From an uncultured Methanobrevibacter sp. (GTDB taxonomy: Archaea; Methanobacteriota; Methanobacteria; Methanobacteriales; Methanobacteriaceae): a DNA stretch of 24,224 nucleotides. The translations under genes and the position numbers were made by a program. Below the pieces are notes generated by a model. It saw only the letters and a program-made list of their open reading frames with translations, did not search any database and was not told the origin of the DNA. Positions within the stretch are counted from its first letter, which is position 1. Every line of letters starts with the position of its first letter. The DNA lies in the NCBI GenBank assembly GCA_902783085.1, contig CACZPT010000065.1, positions 1 to 24,224 of the forward strand, written 5' to 3'. Shown here piece after piece: positions 1-8,433 of the stretch.

Positions 1-1
1 T

Positions 2-67
2 AAGGTTCATATCATTGATGTGAGAAAATTTTTTAAAAAAGGAGAAATGAAAAATGTTCAAAATTAA
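2..67 (+). CDS. C-terminal tail of an unidentified protein (cut by left edge)
   Basis: From base 2 a plus-strand frame stays open for 21 codons and stops at TAA 65-67. The residues are Lys/Asp/Arg-rich and end in ...GEMKNVQN, which resembles a natural hydrophilic protein C-terminus. It would converge on the CPBP protease gene, whose stop lies 35 bases downstream. The fragment is too short for family assignment, and an open frame this short could arise by chance. A ribosome-binding-like GGAG plus ATG at 41-49 lies inside it but would give only a six-residue peptide, so it is not called as a start. Confidence 0.3.
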   Translation, partial: KVHIIDVRKFFKKGEMKNVQN

Positions 68-102
68 ATAATTTCTGCCAACACTCTATCCTTGAAAAAA
101 AA

Positions 103-792
103 TTAAAGTCCAAATATTACTATTGAATAAATAAATATATCTGTGCATAAATGAGTAATATAAGAAACAAAAATATTTTTAGTTTTAATGTATCCAATAA
201 ACTCGAATATTGAACCAAAACCCTGTACAAAAATTGCAAATATAAACATTTTAAAATTATATGCATGTAATGATGCGAAAAATACCATTATTAAAATAAC
301 TGATATAATAACAGATAATTTACGATTATCCGAAAATTTATAAGATAAACGTAAAAGGAACATGAATGGGATAAATTTAACAAATTCTTCACTCATTAAT
401 GAAAATACTAAAGGAATAAGTGACATTACCGATACGGTAGTTGAATCAATAATTCCTTCACTAACTATGCCAAAATTTTCCAATACAATAGATATAATTA
501 ATGAATATACAATATATCCTACAAAAAGAGCTACTGCAAGAGCAACATCTTTAGCTTTTGGTATCTGAAATATTGCCTTATAATCCCATTTTAAAAAATA
601 CAATACCGGAACAATTAATACAAGACAGGATAATACTGAAATTAAAATATTAGAACTTACAGAAAGTATCAATCCCACAAAAGTAGCAATGAATAAAACA
701 ATCCAACCCCATTTTGGAATATGTGGATTTTTTTTATAAAATGGAAAATCCAAATCCTTATTTTCAAATTTAAACCAATCAATATTCGACAT
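103..792 (-). CDS. CPBP-family (CAAX/Abi-type) intramembrane metalloprotease
   Basis: This 229-residue polytopic membrane protein has about six to seven hydrophobic segments after a basic N-terminus. The three CPBP motifs are visible: Glu135-Glu136 in SEEFVKF (EExxxK here, where the family usually has EExxxR), Phe172-x3-His176 (FASLH) and His214-x3-Asp218 (HLCTD). In this family the Glu and His residues coordinate the catalytic metal within the membrane. Members process prenylated proteins, bacteriocin precursors or other membrane substrates; the substrate here is unknown. It lies 95 bases downstream of the adhesin-like gene on the same strand, with a U-tract between them, so it is probably a separate transcript. 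No Shine-Dalgarno sequence precedes the ATG. An AT-rich TATA-like stretch about 30 bases upstream suggests a leaderless or very short-leader mRNA. Confidence 0.75.
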   Translation of the reverse strand: MSNIDWFKFENKDLDFPFYKKNPHIPKWGWIVLFIATFVGLILSVSSNILISVLSCLVLIVPVLYFLKWDYKAIFQIPKAKDVALAVALFVGYIVYSLIISIVLENFGIVSEGIIDSTTVSVMSLIPLVFSLMSEEFVKFIPFMFLLRLSYKFSDNRKLSVIISVILIMVFFASLHAYNFKMFIFAIFVQGFGSIFEFIGYIKTKNIFVSYITHLCTDIFIYSIVIFGL

Positions 793-846
793 AATAAATA
801 TTTTGAATCAAAGTTTTATTAAAATGTTATCATTTATGTGGAAAGT

Positions 847-872
847 AAAAAAAGATGTTAAATTAAAAAAAA
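847..872 (-). terminator. U-tract terminator after the adhesin-like gene
   Basis: On the minus strand, two uninterrupted T-runs (8 and 7 bases, at 865-872 and 847-853) follow the adhesin stop codon at 888-890. U-tracts without a stable hairpin are the usual archaeal termination signal. The call rests on composition and position only. Confidence 0.5.
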
Positions 873-887
873 TAATTTAAAGAGGAA

Positions 888-3800
888 TTAATCCCCTTTT
901 GCAACAATTGTTATTGTATTTGAAATAGAAATACCATTATACTCAGATGTAATAATATATACACCAGGCATAAAGTTAATGTTATCTAAACTAGCTATTC
1001 CTGAAGAGTTAGTTGTTCTATAATATATGTTTCCATTAACATTAAATTGGATTTTCGCATTAAATACTGGATTACCTTTATTGTCAACTGCTTTTACATA
1101 GAATGAGCTTCCATCCAAATACGTCATGGTCATGTCCTGTGCTGTTAAAGTTGATAGAACTGTAATATTAAATGACCTCATCAACCCATTTAACGGATCT
1201 GTTGCAGTTAATATATATTCACCCGGAGATAAATTAATATTCAACCTAGCAGTTCCATTTTCATTAGTTGTACGGGTGTAAAATACACCATTGATATTCA
1301 TAGTAATATTAGTATTAGCTACTGGATTACCTTGACCATCAAGCAATGTAACAAAGAACTGTGAATCGTTCTTATAGTATTTAACTAAGTCATTACCAAT
1401 TAATGTTGATAAAACTGTAACATTATATGATCCCATTAACTCATTAAACGGATCTGTTACAGTTAATATATATTCATCAGGAGATAAATTAATATTCAAC
1501 CTAGCAGTTCCGTTTTCATTGGTTTGACGGTAATATAATACACCATTAATGTTCATAGTGACATTAGTATTAGCTACTGGATTACCTTGACCATCAAGCA
1601 ATGTAACAAAGAACTGTGAATCGTTTTTATAATATTTAACTAAATCCTGAGCAATTAATGTAGATAAAACAGTAATAGTATTTTCAACACTAATTCCATC
1701 ATAGAAAGTTTTAATAGTATAATTTCCAGGTCCCAAGTTAATGTTCATTGTTGCAATTCCATTTTCATCAGAGACTCTTGTATAGTTTCTACCATTTATC
1801 TCAAAAGTCACTGTTGCATTAGCCGCACCAACATTCGCATTGAATTGAGAATCATTTTTATAATATTTAACTAAATCTTGAGTGTAAATACCTAAATCTT
1901 TTGTATAAACTTTTAAAGAAACTGTTTTGTTTTGTGGGGATAAATCTTGCCATCCTAAACCAGTATTAATAAAAGTTACATTTTCCAAATAGTGTTGTCT
2001 TGATTCTACAAATGTAGGTATGAATGTTTTATTCATTACTACTGTGAAAACATCACCGGTAGAAACTGGAATCTCAGATGTTAATTTTACTGTATGATAA
2101 CCATTAAATGGTGAAATTCCACTTTGAGTATGTACCAAATTATCATTTACATAGATTTCAAATGTATAGTTTTCATTTTCATTAAAGTATGTTCCAACAG
2201 CACTTATTAACTCAGATTGCAATGCATCATATGTATTTTTATAACTGACAATGCTTCCATTTGAATCTACACTCCCCATAATTCCACCTAAATCGGTTTG
2301 GTAGTTTGTAGTGTAATTTTCAGTATTTTCAATTATGAATCCTATTCCAAAAGTTGTAAATAAAACACTTGGGTCGTAATATGACAGATAGAAAAATCCA
2401 TTTTCTCCCCATTTATCTCCCCAGCTATTTTTCACAATCCAAGCTCCATTTCCAGGAGGGGTTATTGCAAAGTTTGAAGCCGGATAATTATCATCCCAAC
2501 CAACAAAACTTATAGCATGATTTGTCTTATTAGAAGCAATTTGGTAATATGCTGTATTATAATTGCTATATAATGTACTATTGGAAAAATATCCTGTTGT
2601 TATTGATCCACATCTTAATATTGCAATTTTAGCTGCATCATTATCAGTGAAATTCTTACGTGGATTTACTATAATTGCATCTAAGATATGTATGTTTTCA
2701 TCACTTGAAATTAATGGGGATGATTTACCCAATTCATCATAAGAATCGTATTCAGTTGGAAATACACCGAACCAACTTAGAATATATTCTAAACCTTGTT
2801 CTCTTGCTCCACCTTCATCCGCACCAATAATACCATATTTTGAGTATTGTAACATACTGTTTTGCATATTATTTTCTGAAAAGTCATATTCTATACCAGT
2901 TGCTTTTAATAATGCAGATTCCAGAGCGCCACAAGTTCCAAATGTCCAACAAGAGCCCATGTCACCTTGATTTTTAACTGAACTTACCCATCCCCAATCA
3001 CGTGAGTCATATCTTGACGGTAGAGTAACCACACTAATTGTATTATTTATAAGATTAAGTTTAGCTCCGATTTCTTTTATAATACTGGAATAATCCGTGT
3101 CATTTAAAAACAATAAATCATTACCAATAGTTATATTAGTTAAATTATATTCTAAGAAAACTCCATGAATTGCTTCACCATTATTTGAAAATGTAGTATT
3201 ATCCACAGATAATTGCCTATCATATGCATAAATTCCTTGCTTTGTATTATTTGTAAATTCACAGTTCACAATATTTGTCACGGAATAATCTGTATAAATT
3301 CCACCACCATTACCATAATCTTCATTACGTATTTGATTTCCAGAAAATATTGAATTTGAAATATTAAACCTGGAATTTGACAAAAATATTGCACCACCAT
3401 CAAATGAAGCAGAGTTATCTGCAAACTCAGAATTTTCAATAAATAAAAAACCACCTAATTGGACTAATGCTCCCCCAAAATCAGCAGATGAATCTTTAAA
3501 TGTTGATTTTAAAATAATTGTCAATGCAGGATATCCAAAAGACCCAGCATTTCCCATATCTAGAAATATTGCACCACTATTCTTTTTAGCTGAAGTATTT
3601 ATAAAAGTACAATTTTCAATTACAGTTATGTTAAAATCTTTAATTCCTATTGCTCCTGCAGTTTCATTAGCAAATAAATTTATAAAATTAGTATTATTAA
3701 TGATTATATTCTTTTTAGCAAATATTGCTGGAGCATATTTTGATGTCGAATTAATAAATAATGCGTTATTAATAAACGTTTCATTTATGGAATAAATATT

Positions 3801-4355
3801 TCCTCCCCAAATCGCAGCATTATTATTAAAAGTACAATTTTCTATATTTAATTCACCTTCAGAATATATGGCTCCACCATTGTCTGCAGTATTTTGAGTG
3901 AAATGTACATTGGTTAAATTAGCAGATGCTAAACCATAAATAGCTCCACCTTCATTTCCATGATTATTAATGAAAGTTACATTATTTAAAATGATTGAAT
4001 CTTCTGCTAGAATACCTGCACCCGCCTTATTAAATCTATATCCATTGATTATATTAAGATTTGAAATCGTGACATTTTCTCCAGTGATATGAAATATCCT
4101 TGCTTGATTAGCACCATCAATAGTGAAACCATTACCATTTATTGTAAAATTATCTTTAGTTATACCAATTCCTGTTTGAAATTCTCCATCAGTTGAATTA
4201 TCATATACATAATTATGTGTTAATTCAATAGTATTGCCCGGTTGGTTAATTTCCGTTTGCAATGAAGTAAATGTATCATTATCTCCTGCCGATACACTAA
4301 CTATTGACATGAAAAACAATACTAAACAACATAAAATTAAAATTTTTTTATTCAT
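888..4355 (-). CDS. Secreted adhesin-like protein: beta-helix + papain-like (C1) protease + Ig-like repeats
   Basis: Start chosen at ATG 4355 because AGGAG lies 8 bases before it; the frame is also open from an ATG at 4373, and that GGAG would fall inside the longer version. Residue numbers below count from 4373. A signal peptide (Lys-Lys, then a hydrophobic stretch ending VSVSA) occupies 7-29. Residues about 60-410 are parallel beta-helix repeats rich in N-x-S/T and GGAIY-type turns. Residues about 451-665 are a papain-like domain with oxyanion Gln469, nucleophile Cys475 (QGDMGSCWTFG), His619 (NHAISFVGWDD) and Asn649 (KNSWG). A lectin-like beta domain (about 680-825) follows. Four Ig-like units then begin at Asp833, Asp910, Asp995 and Asp1080, three opening with DLVKYYKNDSQF. 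No transmembrane anchor or pseudomurein-binding repeat is visible at the C-terminus, so the mode of attachment is unclear. Such proteins are exposed on the surface of Methanobrevibacter; cleavage of host, microbial or cell-wall peptides is inference. Confidence 0.85.
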   Translation of the reverse strand: MNKKILILCCLVLFFMSIVSVSAGDNDTFTSLQTEINQPGNTIELTHNYVYDNSTDGEFQTGIGITKDNFTINGNGFTIDGANQARIFHITGENVTISNLNIINGYRFNKAGAGILAEDSIILNNVTFINNHGNEGGAIYGLASANLTNVHFTQNTADNGGAIYSEGELNIENCTFNNNAAIWGGNIYSINETFINNALFINSTSKYAPAIFAKKNIIINNTNFINLFANETAGAIGIKDFNITVIENCTFINTSAKKNSGAIFLDMGNAGSFGYPALTIILKSTFKDSSADFGGALVQLGGFLFIENSEFADNSASFDGGAIFLSNSRFNISNSIFSGNQIRNEDYGNGGGIYTDYSVTNIVNCEFTNNTKQGIYAYDRQLSVDNTTFSNNGEAIHGVFLEYNLTNITIGNDLLFLNDTDYSSIIKEIGAKLNLINNTISVVTLPSRYDSRDWGWVSSVKNQGDMGSCWTFGTCGALESALLKATGIEYDFSENNMQNSMLQYSKYGIIGADEGGAREQGLEYILSWFGVFPTEYDSYDELGKSSPLISSDENIHILDAIIVNPRKNFTDNDAAKIAILRCGSITTGYFSNSTLYSNYNTAYYQIASNKTNHAISFVGWDDNYPASNFAITPPGNGAWIVKNSWGDKWGENGFFYLSYYDPSVLFTTFGIGFIIENTENYTTNYQTDLGGIMGSVDSNGSIVSYKNTYDALQSELISAVGTYFNENENYTFEIYVNDNLVHTQSGISPFNGYHTVKLTSEIPVSTGDVFTVVMNKTFIPTFVESRQHYLENVTFINTGLGWQDLSPQNKTVSLKVYTKDLGIYTQDLVKYYKNDSQFNANVGAANATVTFEINGRNYTRVSDENGIATMNINLGPGNYTIKTFYDGISVENTITVLSTLIAQDLVKYYKNDSQFFVTLLDGQGNPVANTNVTMNINGVLYYRQTNENGTARLNINLSPDEYILTVTDPFNELMGSYNVTVLSTLIGNDLVKYYKNDSQFFVTLLDGQGNPVANTNITMNINGVFYTRTTNENGTARLNINLSPGEYILTATDPLNGLMRSFNITVLSTLTAQDMTMTYLDGSSFYVKAVDNKGNPVFNAKIQFNVNGNIYYRTTNSSGIASLDNINFMPGVYIITSEYNGISISNTITIVAKGD
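1308..1625. repeat. Two identical 63-bp copies within the Ig-like repeat region
   Basis: Bases 1308-1370 are identical to 1563-1625, spaced 255 bp (85 codons) apart. They encode corresponding parts of the second and third Ig-like units of the adhesin-like protein. Neighbouring codons of the units differ silently, so the identity points to recent duplication or gene conversion rather than protein-level constraint alone. Confidence 0.9.
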
Positions 4356-4451
4356 TTTATATTCTCCTACCATTTTTATATTTATTTAATATTTATGTTT
4401 GTTTTAATAAATGAATTTATGCTTTTTATTAAATGAAAAATAAATAAATTA

Positions 4452-4509
4452 TCAAAAAGTAATAATTTTACTGCTTAGTGAGAAATTCCTGTCAAAAAGC
4501 AATATTTAC
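4452..4509. promoter_or_regulatory. Imperfect direct repeat upstream of the adhesin-like gene
   Basis: TCAAAAAGTAATAATTTTAC (4452-4471) and TCAAAAAGCAATATTTAC (4492-4509) are spaced 40 bp apart, close to four helical turns. They lie about 100-150 bp upstream of the adhesin start and downstream of the M42 peptidase gene. They could be operator half-sites for a regulator of the surface protein. No such regulator is known here, and the AT-rich background makes chance likely. Confidence 0.25.
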
Positions 4510-4513
4510 CGTG

Positions 4514-4547
4514 AAAAAAAAATAATAATAAAATTAAAAGAAAAAAA
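4514..4547 (-). terminator. U-rich terminator after the M42 aminopeptidase gene
   Basis: Read on the minus strand, T7 and T9 runs interspersed with U-rich sequence directly follow the stop codon of the peptidase gene (stop at 4551-4553), in keeping with archaeal U-tract termination. Confidence 0.5.
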
Positions 4548-4550
4548 GTA

Positions 4551-5579
4551 TTATAAATTGTCAATAGCTGCAACAATTAATTGAATAGTTGATTCAATAT
4601 CATCCATGCTACAAACACTTACCGGAGTATGAATATACCTTGTAGGAACTGATAAAACACCAGTAGGAATACCTTCACGAGTTAAATGAATAGCTGTACC
4701 ATCAGTTGTTCCACCATCACTAACTTCTAATTGATAGTTAATTTCATTTTCATCACCGGCATTAATAAGTAATTCTTTAACAGATTGTTGGGTTAAAATT
4801 CCACGACCACTCGCATCTGCTAAAATAATAGCTGGACCTTTACCCATTACAACAGGTGCCTCTTCAGGCTTAATTCCAGGATGGTCTCCAGATAGAGTAA
4901 CATCAAGTGCAATAGCTAAATCTGGATTTAATTTAAAAGCGGAAGTTTTAGCTCCTTTAAGACCTACTTCTTCTTGTACAGTTCCAACACCATAAACAGT
5001 AGCTCTTGTATTTACTCTTTTTAAAACTTCAATCATTACATAACAGCCAACACGATTATCTAAAGCTTTTCCCATGATTAAATTATTAGGATATTCTTCA
5101 AATAATGAGTTAAAGGTCATTTTATCTCCGATACGTACCATTTTTTCTGCATCTTCTTTATCTTTTGCACCGATATCAATAAACATGTCATCAGATTTAA
5201 CGACTTTTTTACGTTCTTCAGGACTAGTGACATGAGGTGGCTTTGAACCTATTACACCAACAACAGCTTCTCCAACACTACTGTGGATTGTAACAGTTTG
5301 ATTCATTAACATTTGGTCGTTAATTCCACCTATATTTGAAAATTTAATGAAACCTTTATCATCAATATATCTGACCATCAATCCAATTTCGTCCATATGG
5401 GAAGCTAACATTACAGTAGGTGCTTTTTTCTCACCTTTTTTAGTAGCAATTAAATTCCCCATACTATCTCTTTCAATAGAGTCAGCAACATCTTTTAATT
5501 CTCTTTCAATAATTTCAGCTATTTCCTCTTCAGAACCAGAAACCCCTGGTGCTAAAGAAAGCTCTTTCATTAGTTCCAT
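4551..5579 (-). CDS. M42-family metallo-aminopeptidase (tetrahedral aminopeptidase type)
   Basis: This 342-residue protein has the normal length for the M42 glutamyl/deblocking aminopeptidase family, often annotated as endoglucanase M. Members remove N-terminal residues from peptides in the cytoplasm and assemble into dodecameric tetrahedral shells. The two-metal site is readable: His61 (ASHMDE), Asp174 (KALDNR), Glu204 with catalytic base Glu203 (VQEEVG), Asp226 (ALDVT) and His317 (RYIHTP). The central PDZ-like beta domain lies between about 70 and 165. The start is supported by GGTGAT 4-5 bases upstream; a second ATG at codon 4 is possible. It lies 42 bases downstream of the FrhB-like gene, and a TATA-like TTTAAATATAAAG in that gap suggests it can be transcribed on its own. 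The substrate range is not deducible from sequence. Confidence 0.9.
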   Translation of the reverse strand: MELMKELSLAPGVSGSEEEIAEIIERELKDVADSIERDSMGNLIATKKGEKKAPTVMLASHMDEIGLMVRYIDDKGFIKFSNIGGINDQMLMNQTVTIHSSVGEAVVGVIGSKPPHVTSPEERKKVVKSDDMFIDIGAKDKEDAEKMVRIGDKMTFNSLFEEYPNNLIMGKALDNRVGCYVMIEVLKRVNTRATVYGVGTVQEEVGLKGAKTSAFKLNPDLAIALDVTLSGDHPGIKPEEAPVVMGKGPAIILADASGRGILTQQSVKELLINAGDENEINYQLEVSDGGTTDGTAIHLTREGIPTGVLSVPTRYIHTPVSVCSMDDIESTIQLIVAAIDNL

Positions 5580-5621
5580 TATATCACCAATATTAGAATA
5601 TAAATTTCTTTATATTTAAAA

Positions 5622-6701
5622 TTAAATATCATTGTTGAGAGCTTTAAATCCTATTGGAGTTGTACTGTATTTTGTTCCGGCAGCTGCGATTACATCTTGA
5701 ATTGAAGATGTTAAATGTGATTGAGGTCTCCATGGAGCATCTTTATCTTCACTTACAATTGACACTTTATCGACTATTCCGTTTTCAAGCAAATATACTA
5801 AAATTGATGAAACTACACCACCATCTTGACCTATAATTGATTCTGCACGTACAGTATACAATTCTAAATAATTTCCAAGAGGTTTTTCATCAATATTTTC
5901 CGGATAAATTTTATTACTAATGAATGTTCTTGGACATGCAAAATAACATGCATGACAGTCTTCTTTACAATCATTAACTAAAACAGGTTTTCTTCTGTTT
6001 ATTTGAATTGAATCGATTGGACATACATATTCACATGCTCCGCAAAGCACACATGAACCGACTGATATTACATCATTTTGTAAGTTTTCAAATTGACATA
6101 ATTTACATTCTTCTATAAATTCCTCTTCACTAACAGCTCTTTTTGATAAAACTGGTCTTGCAACAGCTTCTCTTTTTTTGTAAGTTTTAGTATTTTTAGA
6201 AATTTTCCTATTGGCAATTGTTTCAAGTAATTTTTGACCTTTTTTGCTTAATGGTTCTGCAATAATGTACCCTTTTTCTATTGCATCATCAATAATTTCT
6301 TTTCCTTTTTTAGACCTGACAATGACTGTAGACTGATATTTATCAGATCCGACTGAACCAACTGAAATATCTGCCACATCAGATGTATAATCAGTACATA
6401 TATGGCAATTTTTACGTGTGAATGGTTCGGTTTCAGCTATTGGTATTTCAAATACATTACCATCTATTAAATTAGCAATGAATTTTCCTTTTTCTATTCT
6501 GAATTCTTTAACTTCATATAACTCAATTCCTTGTTGTTTGAGATATTTTTCAAGATAAGAATAGGAAAAGTTTTCCATACAGAAGAGTCCTATTTTTACA
6601 TCAATAGGAGATCCGCCAGTTTCATTTTCGTATCTATTAATTTTAGTAGCTGCTAATATTTGACAAGGAGTTCCAACCATAGCTGTTTTTAAATTACTCA
6701 A
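5622..6701 (-). CDS. FrhB-like F420/iron-sulfur flavoprotein with permuted domain order
   Basis: The protein has 359 residues. The start is TTG at 6701, supported by GAGGTG six bases upstream. Residues 1-190 are the FrhB/FdhB C-terminal domain (PF04432 type): VGTPCQ at 9-14, FCMENF at 40-45, CHICTD at 99-104, then DISVGSVGS. Residues 217-257 are a two-cluster ferredoxin module: Cys217, 220, 223, 227 and Cys245, 249, 252, 256. Residues 280-359 are the FrhB/FdhB N-terminal domain (PF04422 type): QDGGVVSS at 292-299, PWRPQ at 323-327, AAGTKYSTTP at 340-349. In ordinary FrhB, FdhB and FpoF the N-domain comes first and runs directly into the VGTPCQ segment, so this gene has a circularly permuted order. 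FrhB-type proteins bind FAD and pass electrons between F420 and Fe-S clusters. The partner here is unknown: no hydrogenase or formate dehydrogenase genes are adjacent. Confidence 0.85.
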   Translation of the reverse strand: MSNLKTAMVGTPCQILAATKINRYENETGGSPIDVKIGLFCMENFSYSYLEKYLKQQGIELYEVKEFRIEKGKFIANLIDGNVFEIPIAETEPFTRKNCHICTDYTSDVADISVGSVGSDKYQSTVIVRSKKGKEIIDDAIEKGYIIAEPLSKKGQKLLETIANRKISKNTKTYKKREAVARPVLSKRAVSEEEFIEECKLCQFENLQNDVISVGSCVLCGACEYVCPIDSIQINRRKPVLVNDCKEDCHACYFACPRTFISNKIYPENIDEKPLGNYLELYTVRAESIIGQDGGVVSSILVYLLENGIVDKVSIVSEDKDAPWRPQSHLTSSIQDVIAAAGTKYSTTPIGFKALNNDI

Positions 6702-6737
6702 AATCTACACCTCAGTTCATAAACTTTTTATGATATT

Positions 6738-6765
6738 ATTTATAATACTCATATAATTTAAAGTT
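6738..6765 (-). promoter_or_regulatory. Putative promoter of the FrhB-like gene
   Basis: On the minus strand a TATA-like TTTAAATTATATGAG lies roughly 50-60 bases before the TTG start at 6701. This is the right spacing for a short 5' leader carrying the GAGGTG ribosome binding site. The assignment is by composition only. Confidence 0.3.
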
Positions 6766-6894
6766 TTTTAAAAAAGTAAACAAAATAGGCAAATAATAAG
6801 TATAATAAAGAATTTGTTTAAAAAATTAAAATAAAAAGATAAAAAATCTAAACAAAAATCAAATATAATGAATATTGCTTATAAAAGAGAATAA

Positions 6895-8421
6895 TTAAAT
6901 CCTGTTTTTAGCAACATTTCTCACATACTCATTTTCATCATTGATTGAAATTTCTTTTAAAACCCTTTTATTTGTAATATTTTTAACAGCCGCTTCTCTT
7001 ACTCTCCAAGATTTTTCACCATCAACTAAAGCAATTAAAATTTTTTGATTTTTAATTTTAGAAACCGCCCTGACAGAAATATCTTCATGAATATTCTTTT
7101 CATATATTTTAAAGAGGATTTCCTCATCATCAATTTTATTTAAAGCATCAAGACTAAAGTTTAAATCCTTATTGGCCAAAATAATTTCTACCAGTACAGA
7201 TACATTATCAATATTTGATAAAGTATCCTTTCTAACACTTTCAAGTTTAGCTTCATGTAAAATTTTAACAAAAGAAGATTCATCTTTAATATTTTCCATA
7301 GCAACCATTGCAGTATCTTCGTTTTGACTATTAATAGCTATATTAACAAAATCTGCTTCATCAACAATGTTTGAATTTGATAATGCACGACTCCTTACAA
7401 AACTATCTTCATCATTAAGTGCGATTGAAACTAATATATCAGTTTTGGTTATTTTATTAACAGCAGTTTGGCGAACAAACCTATCTTCATCATTTAAAGC
7501 TACTTTAACCAATAAATCTTCATCATTTATCTTTTTAATAGCTTCACTTCGCACGACCTTATCATCATCATTTAGAATTATTTTACCCAACAACTCCTCA
7601 TCATCGATTCTTTTAACCAAATCTAATCTAACATCTGATTTTTTAGAATTCAATGCAATATCCGATAATAAATCAGGATTTTTGATTTTTTGAAAAATAA
7701 TGTTTCTAATTTTTGCATTCTCTTCATTTTTAGCAATTTCAACCAATACATCCTCATCATCTATCTTATTGATTGCAGATATTTTAACATCACTGTCTTT
7801 ATCTTCAATTGCTATTCTTTTAAGAGCTTCAGCATCTTTAAAATTATCTTTTAAAACTGCTTCACGCCTAATAAACTTATCATCACAACTAAAAATCAAT
7901 TCTTTTAAAACTTCCTCATCATCAATTTTTTTAATAGCTTCTTTTCTATACCATTTATCTTTAGCTTCAATAGCTATATCTTTTAAGGTGTCTTCATCTT
8001 GGATTTTTTCAAAAATTTCAGTTATTTTAGGATTTTTCTTTTGATTTATTACAATTTCTGCAATAGATTTATTATTTTCACCCAATCTTTCATAAGCAAA
8101 GCTTCTAACATCATAAAATTTAGAATTTTCAGCCGCATCCCATAATAAATCTTCATATTCAAGTTTATTAGCAGCAATTAATCTAATTGCCCTATCAGTT
8201 ACATTTTTAGCTAAATCAAGTGCAACATACTGATTTGTAATTTCATTTGCAGCAGCTGCCCTCTCATTCCTATTTTTACCTTCCATTGCAATCTTTTTTA
8301 ACAATAATTCAGATTCCTCAATCTCTGAATCATCAGGAACTGCAATTTTTTTCTCTTCGTTTTTATCAACTTTATCTTTTTTATCCTTTTTATCTTTTTT
8401 AAATATGTCAAAAAATCCCAT
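6895..8421 (-). CDS. Alpha-solenoid repeat protein (HEAT/LRV-like, 26-residue repeats)
   Basis: I place the start at ATG 8421 because AGGTG stands six bases before it; the frame also opens at a GTG (8430) that lies inside that ribosome binding site. The protein begins GFFDIF, then has a short Lys/Asp-rich linker of KKD repeats (about residues 9-20). The rest is helical repeats with a clear 26-residue period in the middle, of the form LLxxIAxNDEDxxVRxxAIxKIxDED. This resembles HEAT or leucine-rich-variant repeats but fits neither the 24- nor the 31-residue norm exactly. Such solenoids serve as protein-binding scaffolds. There is no signal peptide or membrane segment, so it is probably cytoplasmic. 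Its ribosome binding site sits directly after the stop codon of the upstream exonuclease gene, so the two are translated from one mRNA. The partner is unknown; a link to the exonuclease is inferred from coupling. Confidence 0.8.
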   Translation of the reverse strand: MGFFDIFKKDKKDKKDKVDKNEEKKIAVPDDSEIEESELLLKKIAMEGKNRNERAAAANEITNQYVALDLAKNVTDRAIRLIAANKLEYEDLLWDAAENSKFYDVRSFAYERLGENNKSIAEIVINQKKNPKITEIFEKIQDEDTLKDIAIEAKDKWYRKEAIKKIDDEEVLKELIFSCDDKFIRREAVLKDNFKDAEALKRIAIEDKDSDVKISAINKIDDEDVLVEIAKNEENAKIRNIIFQKIKNPDLLSDIALNSKKSDVRLDLVKRIDDEELLGKIILNDDDKVVRSEAIKKINDEDLLVKVALNDEDRFVRQTAVNKITKTDILVSIALNDEDSFVRSRALSNSNIVDEADFVNIAINSQNEDTAMVAMENIKDESSFVKILHEAKLESVRKDTLSNIDNVSVLVEIILANKDLNFSLDALNKIDDEEILFKIYEKNIHEDISVRAVSKIKNQKILIALVDGEKSWRVREAAVKNITNKRVLKEISINDENEYVRNVAKNRI

Positions 8422-8433
8422 TAAAAACACCTA

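Noticed and set aside
362..568. Plus-strand open frame opposite the CPBP protease gene
   Set aside because: It is an antisense shadow with no ribosome binding site; the minus-strand frame has clear family motifs.
5622..6701. Interpretation of the FrhB-like gene as merely N-terminally truncated
   Set aside because: The missing N-domain is present at the C-terminus of the same intact frame, and a good ribosome binding site supports the start, so permutation explains it better.
7367..8044. Two plus-strand open frames, Ser/Leu-rich, opposite the solenoid gene
   Set aside because: They are complements of the acidic repeat codons; no start signals and low-complexity composition.
8363..8405. Tandem 9-bp (AAAAAAGAT-like) repeat at the start of the solenoid gene
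   Set aside because: It encodes a short Lys/Asp linker and is simple low-complexity coding sequence; possible slippage but no sign of a frame change.
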